DNA from: JBDTVS01 sp040007095
Lineage (GTDB): Bacteria > Acidobacteriota > Vicinamibacteria > Vicinamibacterales > CAVVIG01
Direction: 5' to 3'
NCBI GenBank assembly: GCA_040007095.1
Contig: JBDTVS010000053.1
Coordinates: 1-16,697, forward strand
Length of the DNA: 16,697 nucleotides
Shown here: in pieces, positions 1 to 7,124 of the stretch
Position numbering within the stretch: position 1 is the first letter of the stretch
Layout: the number at the start of each line of letters is the position of its first letter
Made by a program: the position numbers and the translations under genes
The notes under the pieces: generated by a model
Seen by the model: only the letters and a program-made list of their open reading frames with translations
What the model was told of the DNA's origin: nothing
Databases searched by the model: none

Positions 1-35
1 ACGAACATCCGTGCGCGTCGTCGAAATCGGCCCCT

Positions 36-1350
36 TCATGAATGATGCGGGCTAATCACGAGCAGCGGTCGATTATTCCGTCCGGGCCAGGGGAGGGCTA
101 TCGGGTCTGGTGCGCATCGATGTCTTTCAGCAGCGAATCGATACAGCATCAGTGACGACCCGATGAGAAGCCGTGCTTCGACAAGGGGCGTCGGCAACGG
201 CACTCGCAGCACCTGCTCGTGCCACCGCAGGCCTTCCGCGGCATGACCGCGGACCAGCCAGAACATCACCAGCCCCCAGACGATCTCGCTGGCCTCCGCC
301 GACCGGCGCTGAGCAATCAACCAGGTCATGGCCGCGCGATGATTCTCAAGATCGCTGCGCACACGATCCATCCACGATGCCTGCTCGGGCTCGACCAGAC
401 CGTCTGCAGCGAGCCGCGCCTCCCCGACGCAGTAACGGGCGATGCCCTCCAGTGTGTCCGCCGGCGGCGAGCTGTCCGATGGCATACGCGCGAACCGTTT
501 CGAGCATCTGATACAGCCGTCGACAGCCCTTTGCGGATTCGGCACGGAGCACGAGGCTTTTGTCGAACAGGCTGGCCACGACACGAAGCGCGCGGTCGAG
601 CGACATCCCGGCGCCGTCGCAGCCGGCCAACACCTCTGCGGCCGAGGCGATCAAAAACCGCCCAGAGAGGATGCCGAGCGGGCGGAAGGCGCGCTGCTCG
701 TCGGCTGTGAGGAACTGACAACTCCACGCCACCGTCGCATTCATCGTCTGCTGACGCTCCGGCAGGTCGCGTGGGCCGACCGCCGACAACAGCACGTCGC
801 GCTCGAGGCGGTCAAGGAGATCCTCTGGTGTCAGCACCTTGATCCACGGCGCGGCGATCTCGAGCGCCAGCGGCAACGCGTCGAGCCTTCGGCAAATCGC
901 GTGAACGGTCTGGCCGTTGGCTGAGGTCAGTCGAAAATCCGGCCGCACGTCGCGAACCCGTTCAACGAACAGGCGTACCACCGGCGAGCGCACGAGGTCG
1001 GCGGTCGACAACGCCTCAGACTCCGTCGCCAACGCGAGCGGCTCGACGGCATATTCGCACTCGCCGCGGATCCGCAGCGAAGCTCGGCTGGTCGCCAGCA
1101 CGCGCAACGACCGGGCAGAGGCGAGGAGATCGGCGATGAGCGGGACGGCGTCGAGCACGTGTTCGCAGTTGTCGAGCACCAGGAGCGTGGGATCCGTCGA
1201 GGTCGTCCGGATCCGCACAGGCAAATCGACTGCCGTGACGTCCGACAGGCCGAACGCTTCAGCGATTGCCGACGCGATAGACCCGGCGTCTTGAACCGCG
1301 GCCAACGCGAGGAACACGACGCGAACTGACCCTGGGCGGCAATCACCCAT
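36..1350 (-). pseudogene. XRE/NB-ARC/TPR-type ATPase regulator, left copy, 5'-deleted and frameshifted
   Basis: This is the broken paralogue of the regulator at 14906-16697. Translation from ATG 1350 gives 9 unrelated residues, then joins the family at about residue 149 of the intact copy (VRVVF). The XRE helix-turn-helix and the Walker A loop are therefore missing. The Walker B strand (LLVLD), the LATSRA stretch, the LPLALE motif and the PERQ-TMNATVAWS stretch remain and closely match the other copy. Near 450-455 the frame shifts; the TPR-like part continues in another frame (LEGIARYC to AEGLRWHEQ) and homology fades near 150. A strong Shine-Dalgarno (AAGGAGG, 1357-1363) still precedes the ATG, so a truncated peptide of up to 334 aa could be made. 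It would lack DNA binding and nucleotide binding. The gene is divergent from the epimerase at 1445. Confidence 0.85.
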
Positions 1351-1444
1351 TTACAGCCTCCTTACATCCGTACACTCCATTCGTACGGGTTCCGTACGGG
1401 TGTTGTGGGTGTTGGCACCGCTCTCGGAGCGACACACTACGGGC
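1351..1444. promoter_or_regulatory. Divergent intergenic region of the left module with CGTAC boxes
   Basis: This 94-nt gap separates the outward regulator remnant from the inward epimerase. It holds CGTACGGG at 1382-1389 and 1393-1400, exactly 11 bp apart, and a related CCGTACAC at 1368-1375. The second box contains the perfect palindrome CCGTACGG (1392-1399). The regulator-side Shine-Dalgarno (AAGGAGG on the minus strand, 1357-1363) is also here. CGTACGGG recurs in the corresponding gap of the right module. The phased boxes suggest a regulator-binding site; this is inferred from position and conservation only. No convincing -35/-10 pair was identified. Confidence 0.5.
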
Positions 1445-2386
1445 ATGGCAGGCGGCGCGGCAACAACAGCATTTGTGACGGAAGCCGGCGGATTCATCGG
1501 CATGGCGCTGATCGAGCGACTCGTCGCCGAAGGATGTCAGGTCAGCGGACTCGCCGGATCGGTGGAAGCTGCAAGACGCGTCCGCGCCGCAGGCGCAACC
1601 CCTGTGATCGGCGATCTGCTGACGCCGGGGCAATGGCAAGACGAAGCGGCGGCGGACTGGGTCTTCCAGCTGCCGCGTCACGCGTTCAATGGATCGCGTG
1701 TCACTCCCAAGCAGGCTGAGTCGATCGGGCGCGCTCACGTGTCGATGGACGCGCACCTGCTCGACGTAATCGAGGCTGGTCCGACCACACGCATCGTGTA
1801 CGTCGCCGACGCGAGTTGCTACGGCGCGACGGGCAGTCGCGCCATCACCGAGGACGCGCCGCGTCGACCGGGGGCCTGGGGGCAATGCTTCGAGCCGGCA
1901 CTCGCACGGGTGGAGGGATATAGCGTCGCCGGCCTGCCGATTGTGACGGCGTTTCCCGGCTGGGTCTACGGCAACGGATCGTGGTTCGCCGCGCGGGTGA
2001 TTGAGCCGATCGTGGCGGGACGTCCCGTGCTGCGGTTTGGCAAGACCGGGCCATGGGTGTCGTCGATTCACGTCCACGACTGCGCGCGGGCGCTGGTGTA
2101 TCTCGCGCAACACGGCGAAGCCGGCGGCAGCTACTTTCTCGTCGACAGCGAACCGACCCGGTTGCACGCCTTTGCGGAAACCTTCGCGCGACTCGCGAAA
2201 CGCCGGCTACGGAGTTGGCCGATCCCGACTGCAGCGAGTCGCATCGTGGCCGGCCCGGTGTGCGCGGATCTCGTGCAGGCCGACGCCGTGTTCTCAAACA
2301 TCCGCCTGCGCGGCATCGGTTTTCAATTCGACTACCCGACCATCGAGCAGGGCATTCAACAAATCATCGGAGCGTTTCATGACTAA
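1445..2386 (+). CDS. Atypical NAD-dependent epimerase/dehydratase (extended SDR-like), left copy
   Basis: This encodes a 313-aa Rossmann-fold protein related to NAD-dependent epimerases/dehydratases. The N-terminal nucleotide-binding loop reads TEAGGFIG, where the usual form is TGxxGFIG, so the first glycine is replaced by Glu; the right copy has TGAAGFIG. Family landmarks include GDLL, VYVADASCYGATG, TAFPGWVYGN and a C-terminal DAVFSNIRLRGIGF. The catalytic YxxxK pair expected after the TEDAPRRP segment is absent; both copies instead have a Trp, then C-F-x-P-A-L-x-R and Gly-Tyr. Catalysis is therefore uncertain and a binding or sensing role is possible. ATG 1445 was chosen because it aligns with the start of the right copy and places the Rossmann strand first; an upstream in-frame start at 1400 lies inside the CGTAC boxes. 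It overlaps the sigma-factor gene by 8 nt. Confidence 0.8.
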   Translation: MAGGAATTAFVTEAGGFIGMALIERLVAEGCQVSGLAGSVEAARRVRAAGATPVIGDLLTPGQWQDEAAADWVFQLPRHAFNGSRVTPKQAESIGRAHVSMDAHLLDVIEAGPTTRIVYVADASCYGATGSRAITEDAPRRPGAWGQCFEPALARVEGYSVAGLPIVTAFPGWVYGNGSWFAARVIEPIVAGRPVLRFGKTGPWVSSIHVHDCARALVYLAQHGEAGGSYFLVDSEPTRLHAFAETFARLAKRRLRSWPIPTAASRIVAGPVCADLVQADAVFSNIRLRGIGFQFDYPTIEQGIQQIIGAFHD

Positions 2387-2969
2387 CGGAGTCTGTCAGT
2401 CTGCGGCAATCGCACCTCTCGCAGAGAGCTTCGAGGATGCGGTCCTTCCCCATCTCGCAGCCGGCCGCCGGTTGGCGCGCTGGCTGATGCGCAACGAACA
2501 CGACGCCGAGGATTGCGTGCAGGATGCCTCACTGCGCGCTTTCAGGTACTTCCAGACCTTCACCGGCGGCAACGGCCGCGCGTGGTTTCTGAGAATCGTG
2601 CGCAACAGCTGTCAGGGCCGGCGCGGTCCGCGGCTGGCGCTGGCGACCGACCCCTTCGACGAACAGCAACACAGCGCCACGCATCTGTCGACCGATCCGG
2701 AGATGCTGATGATGCAGACCGATAACATAGTGTTGATCGAGCGGGCCTTGAGCCGCCTGCCGGCGCGCTTTCGGGAGGTGCTCATCCTGCGGGAGCTCGA
2801 AGGTCTGACCTATCAGGAGCTCGCCGCCGCGCTCGACATTCCGATGGGCACGGTGATGTCCAGTCTGTCGCGCGCACGTCAGGCACTCCGCGCGGCAATT
2901 GACGATCAGCTGAAACAGTGTGGTACGCCCGCTCGAGGCGCTCAGGAGCCTTGTGATAAACGCTTTTGA
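2379..2969 (+). CDS. ECF-type RNA polymerase sigma factor, left copy
   Basis: This encodes a 196-aa sigma-70 family protein of the ECF type. Region 2 spans about residues 18-78, with ARWLMRNEHDAED and the GGNGRAWFLRIVRN helix. Region 4 spans about 119-174, with LPARFREVLILRELEGL followed by the DNA-binding helix TYQELAAALDIPMGTV and SLSRARQAL. Regions 1.1 and 3 are absent, as usual for ECF factors. ATG 2379 overlaps the epimerase stop as ATGACTAA, which implies translational coupling. No anti-sigma factor is visible next to it. The residues after about 175 (ending EPCDKRF) are not conserved in the right copy. An in-frame open stretch upstream of 2379 is a shadow of the epimerase. Confidence 0.9.
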   Translation: MTNGVCQSAAIAPLAESFEDAVLPHLAAGRRLARWLMRNEHDAEDCVQDASLRAFRYFQTFTGGNGRAWFLRIVRNSCQGRRGPRLALATDPFDEQQHSATHLSTDPEMLMMQTDNIVLIERALSRLPARFREVLILRELEGLTYQELAAALDIPMGTVMSSLSRARQALRAAIDDQLKQCGTPARGAQEPCDKRF

Positions 2970-2997
2970 CGGATCGCTCCCGACGTCAATCGTCGGG

Positions 2998-3466
2998 GAG
3001 TACTTCAGCCGCTACGGTATCGTCGGCAAGAGCCGGGGCATTGCCGACGTCGTGGACCGCATCGAGCTCGTCTCGGCCACCCGCAGCACCGTCCTGTCAC
3101 CGGCGAGACCGGCACTGGCAAGGAACTGGTCGCAAGCGCGGTGCATCGGCGCAGCGCCCAACGCGCGCCACCGTTCATCAAGGTGAATTGCGCCGCCATT
3201 CCGGAGGGCCTGTTGGAGTCGGAGCTGTTCGGACACGTCAAGGGCGCGTTCACTGGCGCGACGGGCATGCGCAAAGGAAAGTGTTCGCTGGCCGATCGGG
3301 GGTCGATTTGTCTCGACGAAATCGGCACGATGGGCGCCTCGCTACAGGCCAAGCTGCTGCGGGTGCTCAAGGAGCGCGAAATCGAGCCGCTCGGCGGAGA
3401 ACGCACCGAACGGGTCGACGTTCGCGTGATCGCCGCCACCAATCGCGACCTGCGTCAGCTGGTCGC
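2998..3466 (+). pseudogene. Sigma-54-dependent activator, AAA+ domain fragment
   Basis: This is the core of a sigma-54 enhancer-binding protein (NtrC-type AAA+ ATPase). Visible in order are YGIVGKS near the domain start, Walker A GETGTGKE (about 3104-3127), the sigma-54 contact motif GAFTGA, a Walker B-like LDEIG, and IAATNRDLRQLVA. The reading frame changes near 3095; reading CTGTCACC as CTGGTCACC restores it. Homology stops after QLVA at about 3466, so the arginine-finger segment, the end of the AAA+ domain and any Fis-type HTH are missing. No receiver or GAF domain precedes it. It starts about 30 nt after the ECF sigma stop and converges on the NxxGxxAF gene, whose 3' end is also lost, so 3466-3628 looks like a rearrangement junction. 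Confidence 0.8.
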
Positions 3467-3627
3467 CCATCCAACCCCGCTGGGCGCTACAGGTGCGCAA
3501 GTTCGAGAAATCCCGAGAAACGCTTCGCCATCCACAGGTTATCGCGCGAGTTCGGACCTTACCAGGTCGAGCAGTCTGCGTAGCGATGCAAGCGTGCGAG
3601 TCTCCGGCACGGCCGCTCCCGCGTGAG
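3467..3627. other. Unassigned junction between two truncated convergent genes
   Basis: This stretch lies between the last recognisable residues of the sigma-54 activator (plus strand) and of the NxxGxxAF gene (minus strand). Open frames cross it on both strands, but none continues either family recognisably. One plus-strand frame reads ALQVRKFEKSRETLRHPQ, which could be a piece of a third gene; I do not recognise it. Confidence 0.35.
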
Positions 3628-4374
3628 CCGTGGCGGCTGAGGAACAGACCATCGACCAGTTCTCTATTCGAATCGATGAGGCCAGCCTCGAACAGGACGT
3701 CGCCATGGTCATTGATGGCTGGAGAGTCGTTGAAGGATACGAAGGGCCCGGATGTATCGGCGATCTTGTCGAAAGCGCCGCCCCTCCCCACGAATATGCC
3801 CTCGCTGAAGTCGCGACGCTTGGCATGAAAAGCGACCCTACCTGAGGTGTCGGCAATTCTGATGACCCGCCCGCCGTCGCCGGCGACGACGACCTGTGGC
3901 TGGCGAGGGAGCCTGGGAATGATCTCGACGGCGCTGAACGACCCGGATGGACTTGAGAACACGTCCCCGCCGAAAAAGGCTACGGCGCCACGATTTTCCA
4001 CGATGGTCGTGCCGCCATCGAGGCCGGCATAGTATCCCGCGAGGTGGTCACCCCTGTTGGCGAAGAAGGTGGCTTGCCCCAGTCCGTTGATTCCCGGAAA
4101 CCCGAAGAAGGTGAACGTTCCGGATGTATCGGCGACGGTCGTGACCCTGCCGCCGCTCTCCACGAATGCGCCCGTCACTCCTCCCGTTCTTACGGCCACA
4201 AACGCGACCTGCCCGTCATCGTTGAGGGCGACCGGGCCCTTGATCTCGCCCAGGATGCCGCTCGTGTCGGCGATGCGTGTGAATGTGTACCTGGATTGTG
4301 CCGCGACGGGCGTGGTCAGGAACGCGGCCAGCGCGGCAGCCACCAGGGGAAGACATCAAATATCTCTGCGTCAT
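3628..4374 (-). pseudogene. Secreted NxxGxxAF tandem-repeat protein, 3'-truncated and frameshifted
   Basis: This encodes a secreted protein with degenerate repeats in which IADTSG is followed by a loop and an N-x-x-G-x-x-A-F-like strand: LNDDGQVAF, INGLGQATF, INDHGDVLF. This fits the choice-of-anchor NxxGxxAF repeat family, whose function is unknown. The likely start is ATG 4374 (MTQRYLM), preceded by AGAAGGA on the minus strand. The frame slips near 4345-4355 inside the signal peptide, after which ALAAFLTTPVAAQS gives a typical hydrophobic core and cleavage site. Family similarity ends at GLFLSRHG near 3628. The open frame runs on to 3342, but that part is antisense to the sigma-54 gene and shows no repeats. 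A matching C-terminal piece lies just upstream at 4488-4600. Confidence 0.75.
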
Positions 4375-4412
4375 TGATCCTTCTTCTCTTTTTCCTCTTT
4401 TTGCTTTCTCTA
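4375..4412 (-). promoter_or_regulatory. Polypurine leader with Shine-Dalgarno before ATG 4374
   Basis: On the minus strand the bases just before ATG 4374 are almost entirely A and G (AAAAAGAGGAAAAAGAGAAG and onward) in an otherwise GC-rich region. It includes AGAAGGA at ribosome-binding distance. It is most likely the 5' leader of the NxxGxxAF gene. It argues for ATG 4374, rather than the internal GTG at 4343, as the original start. Confidence 0.5.
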
Positions 4413-4487
4413 GGGAAGCAGAGCTCGTCGGCGATCTTCGCGGGATGCGTCGCCGTGTGTCGATCGGGACGGTCGACGGTGCCATGC

Positions 4488-4600
4488 CGCTCCGGATCGG
4501 CTCGGTACACACCGGTCCGGCCGTCCGCGAGCTGGGCAATGAACGCGATCTGCCCGTTGTTGTTCAAGCCGGTTCTGAAAGACAAGACGCTCATGGCAAA
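4488..4600 (-). pseudogene. C-terminal remnant of an NxxGxxAF repeat protein
   Basis: The minus strand reads SVLSFRTGLNNNGQIAF, then IAQLADGRTGVYRADPE. This is the last repeat and terminal strand typical of NxxGxxAF proteins, with the N-x-x-G-x-x-A-F signature intact. No start or earlier repeats are present upstream; the open frame begins only at 4651. It lies about 115 nt upstream of a second N-terminus on the same strand whose own C-terminus is missing. Either a tandem pair collapsed or one gene was cut and permuted. Confidence 0.65.
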
Positions 4601-4732
4601 CCCATCAACGACGCGCCATCTGCATAGGTAGTAGGAACCAAAGTCTTTCAACAGTCACGTGGGCTGAAGAGGACTCTCCGGTTCACTCGCCCGGCTTCTC
4701 TGCGAAAAACCCTGAAGGATTTCGGCCTCTCG

Positions 4733-4991
4733 GGCCTACGAGTTGTGCGCGGGTCTGCGGCGCGCGATTGACCGACTGCCCCGCTTTTCGCGAGTTCATC
4801 CAGGGGCGCGTGCTGGGCCGTGCGTTGGCACACGAGATAGGACATTTCTTCTGCGCTCGCGCGATCACTCCTCGGCAGGATTGATGCGATCGAATCTGGC
4901 CGGACCGGATCTCGTGGGTCCAGACCGGCGCCCCTTCTTCCTATCCGCTCACGATACGGCGCGGCTCGCGTCAATGACCGGGGGCGAATGA
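4733..4991 (+). pseudogene. Zinc metallopeptidase fragment with HEIGH motif, frameshifted
   Basis: The plus strand reads VCGARLTDCPAFREFIQGR, then LGRALAHEIGHF. This contains the HExxH zinc-peptidase motif with a glycine after the Glu-Ile pair, as in metzincin-like small peptidases. Directly after the motif the frame shifts. Restoring one T in the TTT run near 4840 gives HEIGHFLLRSRDHS and continues through GLMRSN, DLVGPDRRPFFLSAHD to the TGA at 4989-4991. No N-terminal part or start is visible; homology seems to begin near 4733. The next gene, at 5065, also encodes a secreted protein with an HE-containing zinc-site-like motif. Confidence 0.65.
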
Positions 4992-5009
4992 AAGTAATCC
5001 ACCGCGTCG

Positions 5010-5027
5010 CGCCTACACGGGTAGGCG
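5010..5027. repeat. Perfect 7-bp hairpin CGCCTAC-ACGG-GTAGGCG
   Basis: Arms CGCCTAC (5010-5016) and GTAGGCG (5021-5027) flank a 4-nt loop. The hairpin lies between the peptidase fragment stop (4991) and the secreted protein start (5065). No T-run follows, so an operator or 5' leader structure is as likely as a terminator. Confidence 0.45.
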
Positions 5028-5064
5028 TCTGCGATTCCTGCCGCGCCGCAACAAGGAGAACATC

Positions 5065-7035
5065 ATGAAGCTGCCCCGTTCGAAGCCTCGATTTCGCCGC
5101 CTCCGCTTGTTCGCCATCGGTGTCCTTTGCGCGTCGCTCGTCGCGCCCGCATTTGCGGACACGCCACCCAAATTGCTCGACGACAACAGGGACAACGTCG
5201 CGCTGGAGACTTCGGAGTCGGCCCTGTTCAATGCCGCGCTCCTGCTGCTCGGGTTCAACGTCAACCCGCTCATCGGCCTCAGCGTCCCCGTGACCATCAA
5301 CGGGCGTGTGCTCGGTCACCCCAAGATTCACAACCTCTATCTCGACGATGACTGGGACGGGCACAATGCGGACGCGCCGACCAGCGCCCAGCTCGATTCG
5401 TTTACACGGCAGCTCGTGTCGAGCCATTACCTGGACGCGGCCGCCCAATACGGCGTCCACCGCGCCGAGTTCACCGGCTCGCATGGCCGGAGCCTGTTTT
5501 GCGAGCCGCTCCAACCGAGCCGTTCCCACACGGAATTCGTCGAGCTCCTGGCCTGGGTCACGTGCGAGGTCAGCGTCAGTCCTCCCGTGCCCGGCTTGAT
5601 TCCACCGCTGACCGGCGTTCCCCAGACGAACGACGACACGCTCTACGTGATCTACCTGCCGCGCTCGATGAACATTGTCGACGGAGGCTGCGACACGCTC
5701 GGAGGAGTCCACTTCTTTGGCGCCGCTCCAAACTTCCGCTTTCTGGATGTATTTGGCGTCCCGATTCCGATCCCGGTTCCTTATTCGCAGACATTCGCAT
5801 ATGCGGTGGTCCCAACGGCGTGTGCGTCCGGTGATGCGCGGGCGATCAGGGATCACATCACGAAGGCCGCCAGTCATGAAATCATCGAGGCGGCGACGAA
5901 CCCGCTGGTTGGCACCGGTTGGATCAACAACATCGTGACCGACGTCGATGGAAACTTCGCGTCACGGCTTATCGATCAGTTGAGCAACATCGATCTCGAC
6001 CTGAAGGCGGGAGAGGCTGGGGACATCTGCGAAGAATCGGGGCACCCCGGGCCGCCGGCGTTCCAGCACCCGACCCCCGCTGTTGCAATTCCTGTCAACG
6101 ATCCGTCCCTGGACAACAGGATCCTGGTCGCACCTTATTGGTCCAACGCGGATGCCGAGGCACACGTGAACGACCCGACTCCCTTCAACGCCTGTGTACC
6201 GCTCCTGCCAACGAGCACATTGACGTTCGGGACTCCGCTCTTTGTCGGAGGGTTCGTGACGTCGGGCACGACGTTGACAGTCGACGCGACCGTGGGAGGC
6301 GCCAGGACGGACGTCGCATCTGTCTCCTATCGGTTCTATCCCCAAGGGACGCCGCCACCGGACTATACGACGCAGCCTCCGCCCGCACAATTCACGTTGA
6401 GTGGTTCTGACGGGCCTTACGTCGTCGAGTTCTTTGCCACAGGGACCAATGGTCTCGTCGAGACGCCCCATTCAACTGTGGCGATTCTCGATAACAACCC
6501 GCCTGTCAGCACGATCGTCGTGCCCGCGGCGACACAGTACGCGCACAGCGACCTGTTGACGCTCGATTACTCGGTCAGTGATGGCGCTGGCTCCGGTGTC
6601 GCATCGACGACCGCCAGTCTGGACGGATCCACGACGTTGAATGGACATGGCCTGCCGAGCGGACAGGTCGTCAACCTCCTGGCAGAGATGTCCCTCGGGC
6701 CGCACTCCTTCTCGGTTGAAGGGTTGGACCAACTCGCCAATCGCGGGATCGCCACCGTGTCGTTCACAATCGTGGTGACGCCGGACAGCATCAAGCAGGA
6801 CGTCAACCTGTTCCTGGCGGCGGGGCTGATCAAGAACGGCGGCTTGGCCAACTCCCTTCTCAGCAAGCTTTCGTCGGCTGCGGCCGCGCGCGCTCGCGGG
6901 CAATGCGCGACGGCTGCGCACGGCTACGACGCGTTCATCCAAGAATTGGAGGCGCAGGCAGCGAAAGGCGTCGACGCCTCGGCCGCGACGATCATGATCG
7001 GCGACGCACAGTACCTGATAGCCAATTGTCCATGA
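5065..7035 (+). CDS. Secreted HExxE-motif protein with Ig-like region and FIMAH-like C-terminus
   Basis: This intact gene encodes a 656-aa exported protein. The signal peptide is clear: a basic start (KLPRSKPRFRRLR), a hydrophobic core, and cleavage after AFA at about residue 31. An AAGGAG ribosome-binding site lies just upstream of ATG 5065. Residues about 270-280 read SHEIIEAATNP, and AGDICEES follows at about 317-325. This pairing resembles the HE-x-x-E and GD-x-C motifs of plant EXORDIUM/phosphate-induced proteins and bacterial relatives with a supposed zinc site; peptidase activity is inferred, not shown. Residues about 385-570 look like Ig/beta-sandwich repeats (DNNPPVSTIVVP, SVSDGAGSGV). 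Residues about 572-656 are helical and Ala/Leu-rich, resembling the FIMAH domain of surface proteins. It is preceded by the HEIGH peptidase fragment and has no obvious operon partner. Confidence 0.75.
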   Translation: MKLPRSKPRFRRLRLFAIGVLCASLVAPAFADTPPKLLDDNRDNVALETSESALFNAALLLLGFNVNPLIGLSVPVTINGRVLGHPKIHNLYLDDDWDGHNADAPTSAQLDSFTRQLVSSHYLDAAAQYGVHRAEFTGSHGRSLFCEPLQPSRSHTEFVELLAWVTCEVSVSPPVPGLIPPLTGVPQTNDDTLYVIYLPRSMNIVDGGCDTLGGVHFFGAAPNFRFLDVFGVPIPIPVPYSQTFAYAVVPTACASGDARAIRDHITKAASHEIIEAATNPLVGTGWINNIVTDVDGNFASRLIDQLSNIDLDLKAGEAGDICEESGHPGPPAFQHPTPAVAIPVNDPSLDNRILVAPYWSNADAEAHVNDPTPFNACVPLLPTSTLTFGTPLFVGGFVTSGTTLTVDATVGGARTDVASVSYRFYPQGTPPPDYTTQPPPAQFTLSGSDGPYVVEFFATGTNGLVETPHSTVAILDNNPPVSTIVVPAATQYAHSDLLTLDYSVSDGAGSGVASTTASLDGSTTLNGHGLPSGQVVNLLAEMSLGPHSFSVEGLDQLANRGIATVSFTIVVTPDSIKQDVNLFLAAGLIKNGGLANSLLSKLSSAAAARARGQCATAAHGYDAFIQELEAQAAKGVDASAATIMIGDAQYLIANCP

Positions 7036-7075
7036 CAGACCGATGATCCTCGAGAGTCTCAGGGAGATTGAAGTA

Positions 7076-7124
7076 GACGCATGGCGGGTCATTCGAGTGG
7101 CCGTCCTCGAGCTCGCCATGCGTC
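7076..7124. repeat. 11-bp inverted repeat GACGCATGGCG / CGCCATGCGTC
   Basis: The arms at 7076-7086 and 7114-7124 are perfect complements with a 27-nt spacer, 41 nt after the stop of the secreted protein. There is no T-run, so a canonical intrinsic terminator is unlikely. It could be a processing hairpin, a binding site, or the scar of a small element. Confidence 0.45.

Noticed and set aside
442..924. 160-aa open frame on the plus strand
   Set aside because: It is antisense to the NB-ARC region, whose minus-strand sequence closely matches the intact regulator.
1343..2167. 274-aa open frame on the minus strand
   Set aside because: It is antisense to the epimerase and crosses the divergent promoter region, with no family signature.
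3342..3627. C-terminal extension of the NxxGxxAF frame
   Set aside because: The frame stays open, but the repeats stop near 3628 and the rest is antisense to the sigma-54 activator, which has clear motifs on the plus strand.
4648..5877. 409-aa open frame on the minus strand
   Set aside because: It is antisense to the peptidase fragment and to the well-supported secreted protein at 5065. It shows no motif or ribosome-binding site, and its Arg-rich composition is typical of shadow frames in GC-rich DNA.
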